35,262 nt of DNA from Candidatus Omnitrophota bacterium (GCA_015232535.1 JADFZM010000001.1:1-35262); one strand, 5' to 3'. Positions 8,236 to 16,493 are shown, numbered from the stretch's first letter. Notes: generated from the letters alone by a model not told the origin. Translations and numbers: made by a program.

Positions 8236-9621
8236 TTAACTGCTCTCTTGCTGCGTATTAATTGCGTGAAATAGGCAGCCTCGAGTCACGCTGGTAAAAG
8301 GCTCGTCGGATTTCTTGATTTCTCCGACAGTAATTCCCAGGCGGACGTTTTTAATTTCTTCTTTAACAACCTCCAAGAAACCTCCGACCAAAGACGAGCC
8401 TCCGGCGAAAACTATATCAACCGGGTCTCTGAATTGGGGAGTTTCTTTGGCGTTCCCGAATACTTTAGCCATGCTTTCGAGGAAATACCTTATATAATTG
8501 CGATAATAAATGGTCAGGGCTTCTTCTTCTCTGGTTTTAGGGCCCAATAAATTCATGCCCTGCTCTTTTATTGTAGTTACCTGGCTTACGGGAATGTTAA
8601 GAACGGTTGCCGCGCTTTTGTCTATCCAATCCCCGCCTCTGGTGATGGAAAAGGACAAAGCCGGCACCGAGCGGAAAGACGCGCAGACGTTCACCATACC
8701 GCCTCCGCAGGAAACTCCTATTCCCGTAAAATCCTTGTATTCAAGTTCCGAGAGCACAACAGCGTAGCCTTCATCGATAACAACCGGGTTAAAGCCCAGA
8801 GCTCGAAGAATGCCTTCAAATACCCCCCGGTGATAAATAGTATCCTGGTCGCGGTCAATGGGTGAGGCCGGAACGGAAAAACAACAAATCTCATTCTCGT
8901 TCCTGGGAGACCAGAGGATATTCTGGACGATAAGCTTGATCATCGGGATTGATTCAGCCTCCGACGGGTTCAATATCCCCATGCTCATCGAGCGCTGTAC
9001 CTCGCGGTTGAATATATTAGCCAAACTAAGCGCCAGATTGCCCAGGACATAAAGATTACTGCCCAAAGAACCGTATTTAATCCTTAGTTTTTCAAGGAGT
9101 TCTTTTGTAGCCTGATCGGCCCGCACCGAAAGAAAAGCATTGCGCTCAGTTTTTACAAATACACGTGACCCGTCTACTTCACGCGAGGCAACCAAATAAG
9201 CAGTTCCCAGGTCAAGGCCAACTCCGAGCCTTTCCGGGGCTTTCTTTTCCTGTTGTTCTCCTGATGAAGGAAGGTTAACAGAGGTTGTTTTCTCCTCCGA
9301 CTGCACTTCGGCGATTTCTTTAGAATCGGGTATGATCTGATCCTCAACTGCCTCAGATTCAGTTTCCTTCGAAACCGCTATTGTTTCAGGCGCGAGCTTT
9401 TTGCGCAGGTATTGATTGATTACTTTAAGCTTATCGCGCATTTCCTCGAGCGAAATGTTCTTTACTTCTTCGATAACGGCTGGTTCAGGTTTCCCGTGTT
9501 TATCGCGGTGAAGCCGGGCGCGGGGTGAAGATAGGCTTTTTACTCTTGTGTTTAGGTTCCTTAGCTTGGAACGTACATCTTCAAGTTCTTGATTTAGCGC
9601 CGGATCTATTGGCTTAGGCAT
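8236..9621 (-). CDS. actin-like ATPase with N-terminal coiled-coil extension (MamK/Mad28-type)
   Basis: About 461 residues. The first ~140 are not actin: a coiled-coil start (LNQELEDVRSKLRNL), a basic patch (RARLHRDKHGK) and an acidic, low-complexity linker. The actin/MreB fold follows: phosphate-1 loop GLDLGTAYLVA, phosphate-2 loop GIGVSCGGGMVNVC and adenosine motif VFAGGSSLVGGF. The actin domain is clearly paralogous to the upstream gene's (both have GGGMVNVC, SGDWIDK/GGDWIDK and YYRN(L/Y)I blocks). Filament-forming actins of this kind align magnetosomes (MamK) or accompany them (Mad28). A terminator-like hairpin separates the two actin genes. The ATG at 9621 is used; a TTG at 9633 is possible and neither has a strong RBS. 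The extension could bind a partner or membrane (inference). Confidence 0.87.
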   Translation of the reverse strand: MPKPIDPALNQELEDVRSKLRNLNTRVKSLSSPRARLHRDKHGKPEPAVIEEVKNISLEEMRDKLKVINQYLRKKLAPETIAVSKETESEAVEDQIIPDSKEIAEVQSEEKTTSVNLPSSGEQQEKKAPERLGVGLDLGTAYLVASREVDGSRVFVKTERNAFLSVRADQATKELLEKLRIKYGSLGSNLYVLGNLALSLANIFNREVQRSMSMGILNPSEAESIPMIKLIVQNILWSPRNENEICCFSVPASPIDRDQDTIYHRGVFEGILRALGFNPVVIDEGYAVVLSELEYKDFTGIGVSCGGGMVNVCASFRSVPALSFSITRGGDWIDKSAATVLNIPVSQVTTIKEQGMNLLGPKTREEEALTIYYRNYIRYFLESMAKVFGNAKETPQFRDPVDIVFAGGSSLVGGFLEVVKEEIKNVRLGITVGEIKKSDEPFTSVTRGCLFHAINTQQESS

Positions 9622-9663
9622 AAGAATTAACAATTCTGGGTTTTGAGGATTTTGGCTAGCCTT

Positions 9664-9727
9664 AAAAAATTACCCCGCCATAAGATTTGAGCTCGAATCA
9701 CTCTTTCATTAATATGGCGGGGTAATT
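9664..9727 (-). terminator. intrinsic terminator-like hairpin between the two actin-like genes
   Basis: A perfect 15-bp inverted repeat: on the minus strand AATTACCCCGCCATA (9727-9713) and TATGGCGGGGTAATT (9682-9668), with a 30-nt loop, followed at once by TTTTTT. It begins four bases after the stop of the first actin gene. The GC-rich stem and following T-run fit Rho-independent termination. The long loop is unusual, so partial read-through or a processing role is also possible. Confidence 0.8.
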
Positions 9728-9731
9728 AAAT

Positions 9732-10781
9732 TTACTTTGAGCTCTTTTTGCTTTGACCTTTTGTGTCTTCTTTAACTTCTTCCGCGACAATTTCCTCGTC
9801 GTTCAAAGCCGCTAAGAGGCATCCTTTTGCCGTCGCGTTTAAAGGCTCTTCCGCCAGCCTTACTTTACTTACCGGTATCGGGAATTCAATTTTCTTTAAT
9901 TCATCCTCTACTACTTCAACGAATCCGCCGATTAAGGCTGTGCCACCGGAGCAAACAATTTCAACAGGGTCGGGGAAATGAGGGATATTCTCCGCTGATT
10001 CAAACTTGGCTTTAATATTCGCTAACGTATAGCTTATCAGGTTGCGGTAATAGATAACTATCGCCTCATGTTCGCGGTTTTTTGGGTTTTTAATATTTAC
10101 CCCTTTTTCTTTGATGGCCGCCGCCCTTGTTTGGTTTATGCCAAGGACGTGGGCAACGTTTTTGTCAATCCAGTCACCGGAACGGCTGGTGGAAAAAGCT
10201 ACTGCCGGAATCGTTTTGTAAGAAACGCAGACATTGACCATTCCTCCGCCGAAAGAAATGCCGATGCCGGTAAAGTCCTGTTCGGCGAGTTCGCTGAAAA
10301 CTACCGCATGGCCTTCGTTCATTTCTTTTCCTACATAACCGAGATTTTTAAGAGCTCCGAGTATGATCCCGGAGTGGTAAACAATGTTGAAGTCGGCGTC
10401 AACGGGATTAGCCGGTACAGAATAATAACAAGGTATGCCGGGTTCTTCCGCCTTACCTATAACCGCTTCTACTAAAAGCCCGAAAATCGGAGCGGCATCA
10501 GCCTCATCGGGGCTCATAACGCCGGCTTTCATCGGGCGGCGGATTACTTTATTCATGATATTAGCCAATTCAAAAGCCGATTCGCCCAAAACATATACTT
10601 TCTTGCCGAATTCGACATATTGGACTTTTTGTTGCAGTAACATTTTCTTAGTGAAAGGGTTTACGTCGACATCGAGAAAACAATGGCGCATGAGCTTAAT
10701 TTTAATATTGCCCTTGTCGTCCTGAACGGCTCCCGCCAAATTCATTGTCCCGACGTCCAATCCTCTTACTTTTCTAGCCAT
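9732..10781 (-). CDS. actin-like ATPase (MamK/Mad28-type)
   Basis: 349 residues, a full-length single-domain actin-like protein. The phosphate-1 loop is GLDVGTMNLAGA (7-18), phosphate-2 GIGISFGGGMVNVC (about 170), and the adenosine-binding motif VCSGGTALIGGF (about 295). The C-terminal 20 residues are charged and probably disordered (ending KGQSKKSSK). RBS GGAGTGCTTTA-ATG. It is paralogous to the downstream actin gene, but without the N-terminal extension. In magnetotactic bacteria two actins may coexist (MamK and Mad28); the sequence here is divergent from Magnetospirillum MamK, so I do not choose between the names. Neighbouring coiled-coil and ParA genes support a cytoskeletal role in organelle positioning. 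Confidence 0.88.
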   Translation of the reverse strand: MARKVRGLDVGTMNLAGAVQDDKGNIKIKLMRHCFLDVDVNPFTKKMLLQQKVQYVEFGKKVYVLGESAFELANIMNKVIRRPMKAGVMSPDEADAAPIFGLLVEAVIGKAEEPGIPCYYSVPANPVDADFNIVYHSGIILGALKNLGYVGKEMNEGHAVVFSELAEQDFTGIGISFGGGMVNVCVSYKTIPAVAFSTSRSGDWIDKNVAHVLGINQTRAAAIKEKGVNIKNPKNREHEAIVIYYRNLISYTLANIKAKFESAENIPHFPDPVEIVCSGGTALIGGFVEVVEDELKKIEFPIPVSKVRLAEEPLNATAKGCLLAALNDEEIVAEEVKEDTKGQSKKSSK

Positions 10782-10813
10782 TAAAGCACTCCTTCATTTT
10801 ATTGCTGCTAAAG

Positions 10814-11605
10814 TTATTTACCCGCAGCGACTGTCTGTTTTTTATAGTAATGGCCGCGAGCTTTAGCTCTTGTATCGGCCAACATCAAGCGGATCTCATC
10901 CAGGCTTTCTTTAGCCTGCTGTAATTCGCGCTTATAGCCTTCTTTTTCCTCCATATTAATCCTGATCTCATGGGCGGAATCTTCCACCTTTTTCTGCAGT
11001 TCTTCTTTTTCTTCTTCAAGCATATAAATCTGGTTCTGGAAATTTTGAATGGTAGAGTTGGCGCTGTTGAGCTCAAGCTCGATTTGTTCTATCCTTGTAT
11101 CGCGCCCTTTTACGTCTTTTGTAAGTTGTTCCATCCTTTTACCTAAGGCATCTTTTTCCTTGTTGTTTTCATCCAGCTCATCTTCCATATTACGGAGTTT
11201 TTCGACCGATTCGAGTCGCTCATTCTCGAGGAATTCCAAATCGGAATTCAATTCTTCCTGGGAAACAAGGACTTCCTGGAGCTCTTTTACCTTAGCTTCT
11301 AGAGAGGCGGTTTTCTGCTCGGATTTTTCCAGCTCGTTCTCGAGTTTAGCGATCTCCCTTTCCTGGGTATCTTTGATGCTGAAAGCGGCTTCGAGTTGTT
11401 TCTCCAAGTCGGTTATGATCTCAAAAACGCTGGCCTTCTCCTCATCCGGCGACATGAAATATTTTTGACGGGAGACTTCTTTTTTGACGGCGGCCAACTG
11501 TTTTTTTATCGGCTCTTTTTCTACTGTTTCATGAGCGCTGGCGGTTGCCTTCTTTAAGGTAGATTGAAGCAACGGATTATCAATTCTTCTCATTGTTTTT
11601 GACAT
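10814..11605 (-). CDS. soluble coiled-coil protein (Mad25/26-like architecture)
   Basis: 263 residues. After an N-terminal basic segment (SKTMRRIDNPLLQSTLKK) and a short linker, residues 55-250 are an almost continuous coiled coil rich in Glu, Leu and Lys (LEKQLEAAFSIKDTQEREIAKLENELE and onward). There is no membrane segment. It lies between ParA and the first actin gene, 32 bp from the latter, and starts behind AAAGGATAAAAAGG-ATG. Magnetosome clusters of mad type carry coiled-coil genes of this size beside actin genes; the resemblance is in architecture and position only. It may crosslink filaments or adapt ParA to its cargo. Confidence 0.78.
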   Translation of the reverse strand: MSKTMRRIDNPLLQSTLKKATASAHETVEKEPIKKQLAAVKKEVSRQKYFMSPDEEKASVFEIITDLEKQLEAAFSIKDTQEREIAKLENELEKSEQKTASLEAKVKELQEVLVSQEELNSDLEFLENERLESVEKLRNMEDELDENNKEKDALGKRMEQLTKDVKGRDTRIEQIELELNSANSTIQNFQNQIYMLEEEKEELQKKVEDSAHEIRINMEEKEGYKRELQQAKESLDEIRLMLADTRAKARGHYYKKQTVAAGK

Positions 11606-11639
11606 CCTTTTTATCCTTTCCCCGGTTTAGTTAGAAAAA

Positions 11640-12413
11640 TTAGGATTTCTTTTTATTCTTTTTTAATGCCGTGCGCTTCAATACTTCTTTGGCTAAAGAA
11701 GCATATGTGGTAGCGCCTTTTGAAACCTTGTCGTATTTATAAACCGGAAGATGGGCGTTGTGAGCTTCCTCCAGCTTGATATTTTCGGGGATTATGGTAT
11801 TAAAAACTTTTTCGCCAAAATAATTTTTTATTGCGTTTTTTGCCTCATTGGTAACTACTCTGTCGCGAAAACGGGTGATAAGCACTCCTAGCAGGTTTAT
11901 TTCGGATTCCAGGCCTTGCCTAACCTTGATGACTATTTCTTCAAGCAGTTTTATCCCCTTTAACGAGAAAAAGTCAGGGCAGATCGGTACTAAAAGTTCG
12001 TTGCAGGCTGTAAGCGCGTTAACGGTCAAAAGGCCTAAAGAGGGCGGAGCGTCAACGATCATAAAATCATATTTTAGCTGGCGGACGTAATGGAAAAGGA
12101 TTTTTTCCCGGCCGATCTGCTCGGATATCCTCATCGAAACTCCGGATAAGCCGATATCACTCGGGACTACATCTATCCCGAAGGCGGTTGAATGCTGAAT
12201 AACCTCTTGAACTTTCATTCCTCCGACCATAACGTCATAAATGGTCCTTTCGAAATTCGATTGGCCAAAAATAGATGATGTAGATGAATTCTGCGGGTCC
12301 ATGTCTATCAAAAGGACTTTTTGTTTCAGGCGGGCAAGTTCCGCTGCCAAATTAACAGAGGTGGTTGTTTTAGCAACTCCGCCTTTTTGATTGGCGACAA
12401 CTATTCTTCTCAT
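11640..12413 (-). CDS. ParA/MinD-family ATPase
   Basis: 257 residues from the ATG at 12413. The deviant Walker A motif NQKGGVAKTTT lies near residues 8-18 (signature Lys and the second Lys both present), Walker A' is LLIDMDPQNSSTS and Walker B-like MIVDAPPSLG is near 120. The C-terminus is lysine-rich (KKNKKKS). A TTG ten codons upstream (12443) is an alternative start, but ParA proteins normally start just before the first strand, so the ATG is preferred. There is no ParB or parS nearby, which argues against chromosome partition. With actins and coiled coils downstream, a cargo-positioning role, as for ParA-like proteins that place organelles such as carboxysomes, is likely (inference). Confidence 0.9.
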   Translation of the reverse strand: MRRIVVANQKGGVAKTTTSVNLAAELARLKQKVLLIDMDPQNSSTSSIFGQSNFERTIYDVMVGGMKVQEVIQHSTAFGIDVVPSDIGLSGVSMRISEQIGREKILFHYVRQLKYDFMIVDAPPSLGLLTVNALTACNELLVPICPDFFSLKGIKLLEEIVIKVRQGLESEINLLGVLITRFRDRVVTNEAKNAIKNYFGEKVFNTIIPENIKLEEAHNAHLPVYKYDKVSKGATTYASLAKEVLKRTALKKNKKKS

Positions 12414-12516
12414 AAGGGCATCTTTCTTGCTTATACTCGGCAATCTTACAGTTTATGCTTCCCTAATATGGACGGATCTTTAAACATCAATATTTGCCGA
12501 GATAAGCTGTTAAAAT

Positions 12517-12711
12517 TTACGAAGCGCTGGCGTAACCTTCTTTGAACGATTCTGCCGCACCTTCGAACAATTTTACAGTGTTTTGCTTAATATTGGAAAC
12601 AGAATTCTTAATATCTTTAAGCACCTTCGGATTCTTCTTTTTGAGGATTTTGTAGCCTACGACCCCGATAACCGCGATTCCAGCTATAGTTAATAAAGAC
12701 TTTTCAAACAT
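12517..12711 (-). CDS. small YtxH-like membrane protein with SFxxG motif
   Basis: 64 residues. Residues 5-22 form one membrane helix (LLTIAGIAVIGVVGYKIL), followed by a basic, amphipathic helix (KKKNPKVLKDIKNSV...) and the C-terminal motif ESFKEGYASAS. The arrangement resembles YtxH/GvpP-type small membrane proteins. It overlaps the end of the upstream HEAT gene by 22 bp and has a very strong AGGAGGGGGATT-ATG site, so translation is coupled. The ending SFKEGY matches the motif seen in the products of 17816-18316 (SFDEGV) and 16494-16973 (SFQNGF). I regard it as one of a family of paralogous small proteins in this block. Confidence 0.78.
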   Translation of the reverse strand: MFEKSLLTIAGIAVIGVVGYKILKKKNPKVLKDIKNSVSNIKQNTVKLFEGAAESFKEGYASAS

Positions 12712-13793
12712 AATCCCCCTCCTTGTTCTTCTTCAGTGTTTTCTTCGATTTTTATAGATTGATTCTTTTTCTGCATTCCAAAGGTGGCTTGATTGTTTAT
12801 CCACCAGAACCTCCAGGCTTCGATGGCTTCTTCTTTATTCTTTTGGGAGCCTTTGGCATGGAATTCAAAGTTATGTTTTGTTATTTTTCTAAGGGCGGCA
12901 TCCGCCTCTTTTTGTATTGTTTGTTCAGCGTCGGTCAATAGAGAGATCAGCGCGGAAACTGCCTGATGCGCGCGGAAAGCCCCGCACATCTGGATTGCGG
13001 ATTTGCGGATATTGTCGTCAACATCATGCAGAAGTTTCATAATAAAAGGAATGCCGCGGTCGCCGTAATTCCAACAGATCAGGTTTAAGGCCTGTTTTCT
13101 TACCTCGGGTGATGGGTCCTTGATAGCCGAGGATAATATCTCAAAGGCCTCCTCATCCTTGTATTTGGAAATAGCCCTGAGGGCCGCCAGGCGCATATGC
13201 GGGTTATCGTCTTTTAGATAGACTATGAAAAAGTCTTTGTTTAAATCAGCTTTCTCATTAAGAGTAGATAGGGCGTTAAGGATCTCGATTAGCTTCAGCT
13301 GATCGTTTTCAGTCGCCAATAATTTCTTAAGGATAGCAATGGCGACGGGTTTTGATAATTTCTTTATCTGGTCTAAGGCTTCGGAGCGCAATTTGGCTAA
13401 TTTTGAGTCAAAATCCCGGACATAAATATCGGCGCGGTGAGCTTCGTCGGCATCCTGAAAAGGTATGTTTTTTAATTCTGTTGATTTACTTGCCACAGCG
13501 CTGCTTGCCGGTTTATCTATTTGGGCTTGGAATGATAAGAGGATAGGATTGGCCTCTTCTTTCTTCTCCGTGGCGAATGAGGTTGTTACTATCTTATCCG
13601 ATCTCAAAAATGAACTGGGCGATTTTTCCGGTTCAGGAGACTTGTAGGACACTTTTGGTTTTTCTGTTATCCGGGGTTTTAGAAAAGGGGCGATAGTAAA
13701 GAAAGTCTTTTCAACAACTCCGGTGCATTCACCCAAAAAACGTATCGTATCATAGGTTATGGCGACGATAGGACCGCGATTTTCCACTGTCAT
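12690..13793 (-). CDS. HEAT-repeat protein with hydrophobic N-terminus
   Basis: 367 residues. The first ~45 residues are fairly hydrophobic (IVAITYDTIRFLGECTGVVEK) and may form a weak membrane-associated helix. A Pro/Ser/Lys linker follows to about 130. Residues 140-320 are HEAT repeats, best seen as DDNPHMRLAALRAISKYKD, DPSPEVRKQALNLICWNYGD and DVDDNIRKSAIQMCGAFR. The domain closes with AIEAWRFWWINNQ, which corresponds to AIKRWKQMWKDNQ in the HEAT protein at 14438-16444; the two are paralogues. RBS AAGGAGACTT-ATG, and a plausible promoter precedes it in the 110-bp gap. HEAT repeats are protein-binding scaffolds; the partner is unknown. Confidence 0.82.
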   Translation of the reverse strand: MTVENRGPIVAITYDTIRFLGECTGVVEKTFFTIAPFLKPRITEKPKVSYKSPEPEKSPSSFLRSDKIVTTSFATEKKEEANPILLSFQAQIDKPASSAVASKSTELKNIPFQDADEAHRADIYVRDFDSKLAKLRSEALDQIKKLSKPVAIAILKKLLATENDQLKLIEILNALSTLNEKADLNKDFFIVYLKDDNPHMRLAALRAISKYKDEEAFEILSSAIKDPSPEVRKQALNLICWNYGDRGIPFIMKLLHDVDDNIRKSAIQMCGAFRAHQAVSALISLLTDAEQTIQKEADAALRKITKHNFEFHAKGSQKNKEEAIEAWRFWWINNQATFGMQKKNQSIKIEENTEEEQGGGLCLKSLY

Positions 13794-13820
13794 AAGTCTC
13801 CTTTTTTAAAATTCAAAATT

Positions 13821-13848
13821 ATTATTACATGTATAACCTTTTAGTCAA
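13821..13848 (-). promoter_or_regulatory. putative sigma-70 promoter of the 12690-13793 gene
   Basis: On the minus strand, TTGACT (13848-13843) is followed after 16 bp by AATAAT (13826-13821), with an extended TG two bases before the -10. It sits about 28-55 bp from the ATG at 13793, in the only gap of more than 100 bp within the block 12517-18576. Consensus match only. Confidence 0.45.
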
Positions 13849-13860
13849 GAAAAATAAAGG

Positions 13861-13876
13861 GAATATTTAAATATTC
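13861..13876. promoter_or_regulatory. perfect 16-bp palindrome upstream of the -35 box
   Basis: GAATATTTAAATATTC reads identically on both strands. It lies 13 bp upstream of the putative -35 (TTGACT) of the next gene. Position and symmetry fit a dimeric regulator site; the regulator is unknown. It is also AT-rich, so chance occurrence cannot be excluded. Confidence 0.4.
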
Positions 13877-13903
13877 TGATTTTTTAACTATTTTTTCTAA
13901 AAG

Positions 13904-14074
13904 TTATTTGGCTAATTTCTCTTTTTTTGATTTTACGTATTCAATAAGTTCTGAGATCCTATCGACTTCGGCGGATAAGTTTTTGCTTTCCTCTTGATAT
14001 AAGAATTTCAACTTACCATCTTTATGCCATTCGTAAAATGTTTTTCCTAAGCTCAAATATTCTCTGTTTTCCAT
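13904..14074 (-). CDS. 56-aa LGK-module protein
   Basis: 56 residues from ATG 14074 (RBS AAAGGATAAAA); the longer frame from 14161 lies inside the upstream gene and is rejected. The whole protein is one helical module: SLGKTFYEWHKDGKLKFLYQEE, then an amphipathic helix ending KSKKEKLAK. The pattern LG-K-x-(F/I/M)-Y ... (I/V/L)-(R/K)-F-(L/F)-Y recurs in the products of 18364-18576 and in the N-termini of 16960-17790 and, more weakly, 14438-16444. It follows the 14077 gene with almost no gap. I do not recognise a named family. I infer it is the free-standing version of the module carried by the larger HEAT proteins. Confidence 0.72.
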   Translation of the reverse strand: MENREYLSLGKTFYEWHKDGKLKFLYQEESKNLSAEVDRISELIEYVKSKKEKLAK

Positions 14075-14076
14075 TT

Positions 14077-14421
14077 TTATCCTTTGAACTGGCTGATCAA
14101 GCCTTGGCCTGCGTTTAAAGTTTTTCTGGAAAGTCTTCCGATTTCGTAGGATACATCGCAAAGCACTGTTGTAATCGTTATCCCTTCAAAGTATTTTTTT
14201 GTGTCGTTGGCGATGCTTTTAACCATTAAAACGGTTTCCTCTTTAAGTTTTTTCGGCCGATCTTTTTTCGCTTCACTGCTTTCTATCCAGGCGTCTGCTA
14301 ATCGGTCAGTGCCTTGCGAAAAATTGTTTTTCAAAGAAGAGCAGGTTTTTTTTAAAGCCCCGATAGTGCGAGTCTTTTTCTTTTTAGCAACCGCGCCGGG
14401 GTCAATTTGAAGTTTTTCCAT
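14077..14421 (-). CDS. small basic SFxxG-type helical protein
   Basis: 114 residues, basic N-terminus (AVAKKKKTRTIGALKK) followed by amphipathic helices. The stretch SLKNNFSQGTDRLADAW matches the FxxG motif of the other small proteins in this block, though here it is central. The C-terminus (YFEGITITTVLCDVSYEIGRLSRKTLNAGQGL) is moderately hydrophobic and could associate with membrane. It sits between a HEAT protein gene (16 bp upstream) and a 56-aa module gene (2 bp downstream), repeating the order seen at 18364/17816 and 16960/16494. Function unknown. Confidence 0.68.
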   Translation of the reverse strand: MEKLQIDPGAVAKKKKTRTIGALKKTCSSLKNNFSQGTDRLADAWIESSEAKKDRPKKLKEETVLMVKSIANDTKKYFEGITITTVLCDVSYEIGRLSRKTLNAGQGLISQFKG

Positions 14422-14437
14422 TTAATTTCCCTGTTTT

Positions 14438-16444
14438 TTATTTCGCTCTATTTGCTATCTTTGCGGAAACATTGCTTTTTCCCAAAGGCTTAGGTATTGG
14501 TTTTTTTTGTCCTGAGACAGGTTTTAGGTATTTATCTTTTACCGATTTCTCGGTTTCTTTGGCATTCCTTAAAAAATGCGGATTAGTTTGATTGTCTTTC
14601 CACATTTGTTTCCAGCGCTTAATAGCTTCGTTTCTGTCTTCTATCGGGCCCATATATTTATACCCTAAATTAGTTCCGATTATCGAGGTCAAGGCTTCTA
14701 TAGCTTCTTTCCTTATTTTCATGTCATCGCTTTCCAACTTCGGAATAAGATGGATAAAGGCAAAGCGGGTGCGGCTTTTCCCTAGTTTACGGATAGCGAT
14801 GCGCGAGACAGCCTCGTCGGAATCATTTATCAGCTTTACGATAGCCGATATCTCGGATGTATTGCCGGCGTGATTAAGGCAATTGGCGACCAGGCGGCGG
14901 ATGGAGCTGTCGGGGTCGTTTACCGCCACAAGCATGGCTTCTTTAGCGTCAGGATGTTCGATTTTCCTTAAGCCCATTATGCCGTTAAGTCGTAACATCG
15001 AATCCGGGTCGTCAAGGAAGTTGCGGTAAACATCGATAAGTATCGGGTCATCGATTCTTCCTAATATATCAATAAATGATTTCTTCGCTTCAAAAGGTAT
15101 TGTTTGGAAGTAATTGCTGATAAAATCGGATAACACCTCCGGGGAAGTGTTTATCAGGGTATTTAATACCTCCATTTTATCTTCCTTGGATGTCTTTTCG
15201 CTGCTTAACAAGCGGGCGGCGGATTCCAGAAGCGCGTAATCTACGTTGTCTTCGCTTACTTCTTTTTCTTCCATCTCTTTGGACGGTTCTGCTTCGTGCC
15301 CGGGAGCGATGGTTAACTGCTCGACATCCTCTTCCTCCTTCTTAAAAAGCTGGGTACCTAAAGAAGGCGTTTCAGCTACGGCAACGGATGTTTTTTCCAA
15401 AGATTCGCGGACGATAATTTTTTCGGCTATTGCGGTATTTCTTTCTAAAAGGTCATTTTGCCGACGGATATCTTTTTCGTAGGCATACTTAACCTCTTCA
15501 AAAAGGCCTTTGGCGTGGCCGATTAATGTGTCGATATTGGAAGCAATAGCCTTTATCTTGTTTTGTGATTCCTCGAGGAATTCTTTTTCTATCGGTAAAA
15601 GACGCAGGTCTGCTTCGGTTTTTATTTTATCCAGAGCGGTTTTCTTTTTATCCATGGTTTTAGTGATTACCTCCATTAATTGGTCGAGCGACAGTCCGAT
15701 AGTTTCTTTTAACTCTTTAAATTTCGCCAGCTTTTCGTCGGATTGGGGTTTATCGATAAAATTTAAAGAAGATTTGACTAAGGCCGCGAGCCAGTCCATA
15801 TCGTTATAAAGAAGCCCGAGGTCCTGTTTCATAGCGTATACGGCGACGTTTAGCTTTGTGTAAGGCTCTATCAGGCCTCTTTTGTTCAGAGGCTGCGTGT
15901 TTTCTTCAAAGACGGTGATTTTTGCTTCGGGTTTTGGCAAATTTTCTTCAGCTGGCTTTGCTTTGAGTTTCGCGGGTTTTATTATCGGCTTAGTCCCGTC
16001 TTTGAATAAATTTGTCGGTATAACTGATTTTTCTTCTTTAGGTGCCGCTTCCTGTTCAACAACCGGCTTTTTGGATATTTTCTGGGATAGGAGCTTTGCA
16101 ATGTCCAAAAGAGATTTGTTTTCTTTCAAAACAGGATTAGTATCCTCGGCCTTGGGCATCGGCTTGTTTTCTTTAGTTTCTTTCGGTTCTTTTTTTATAT
16201 CTTTTTTTGGAGTCTTATCTTTTTCGGTAAGTTTATCCGCGGAAGGTTCCGAGCTTTTTTCCGGCCCGGTCCCGGCGAATAAATCCTGCGCTTTTTTTTC
16301 CAAATCGTCAAATTCGGGATTAAACAAATAATGGATGTTTTCTTTTGTTACATTATCATGGACAAATTTGCCGAAATAGGCATAGAGATTTTCCAGTTGT
16401 TCGTCGCATTTCTTTAGCTCTAACTCGTTTTTATTTTGCGCCAT
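14438..16444 (-). CDS. large LGK-module, coiled-coil and HEAT-repeat scaffold protein
   Basis: 668 residues, no signal or membrane helix. Residues about 17-60 carry a divergent LGK-like module (LYAYFGKFVHD...IHYLFNPE). A long Lys/Glu/Pro-rich disordered region runs to about 200. A helical segment (about 205-345) contains TKLNVAVYAMKQDLGLLYNDM. A second acidic linker leads to HEAT repeats at about 440-620 (DDPDSMLRLNGIMGLRKIE, DPDSSIRRLVANCLNH, DSDEAVSRIAIRKLGK), which close with AIKRWKQMWKDNQ. The tail is basic. RBS AAGGAGATTAA-ATG. It is the largest protein of the repetitive block and likely a central scaffold; the shared HEAT closing motif shows common descent with the 12690-13793 product. 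Confidence 0.8.
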   Translation of the reverse strand: MAQNKNELELKKCDEQLENLYAYFGKFVHDNVTKENIHYLFNPEFDDLEKKAQDLFAGTGPEKSSEPSADKLTEKDKTPKKDIKKEPKETKENKPMPKAEDTNPVLKENKSLLDIAKLLSQKISKKPVVEQEAAPKEEKSVIPTNLFKDGTKPIIKPAKLKAKPAEENLPKPEAKITVFEENTQPLNKRGLIEPYTKLNVAVYAMKQDLGLLYNDMDWLAALVKSSLNFIDKPQSDEKLAKFKELKETIGLSLDQLMEVITKTMDKKKTALDKIKTEADLRLLPIEKEFLEESQNKIKAIASNIDTLIGHAKGLFEEVKYAYEKDIRRQNDLLERNTAIAEKIIVRESLEKTSVAVAETPSLGTQLFKKEEEDVEQLTIAPGHEAEPSKEMEEKEVSEDNVDYALLESAARLLSSEKTSKEDKMEVLNTLINTSPEVLSDFISNYFQTIPFEAKKSFIDILGRIDDPILIDVYRNFLDDPDSMLRLNGIMGLRKIEHPDAKEAMLVAVNDPDSSIRRLVANCLNHAGNTSEISAIVKLINDSDEAVSRIAIRKLGKSRTRFAFIHLIPKLESDDMKIRKEAIEALTSIIGTNLGYKYMGPIEDRNEAIKRWKQMWKDNQTNPHFLRNAKETEKSVKDKYLKPVSGQKKPIPKPLGKSNVSAKIANRAK

Positions 16445-16493
16445 TTAATCTCCTTAAGGAATCAACTGCGGCTTCGATTGGAACATTAGGCTT

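Noticed and set aside
9655-9664. GGCTAGCC palindrome as a second DtxR box
   Set aside because: It lacks the TTAG-S-CTAA core and lies downstream of a terminator, not over a promoter.
15882-16331. Plus-strand frame of 149 codons
   Set aside because: Antisense to the low-complexity Lys/Glu linker of the large HEAT protein, which yields long Phe/Ser-rich frames by composition.
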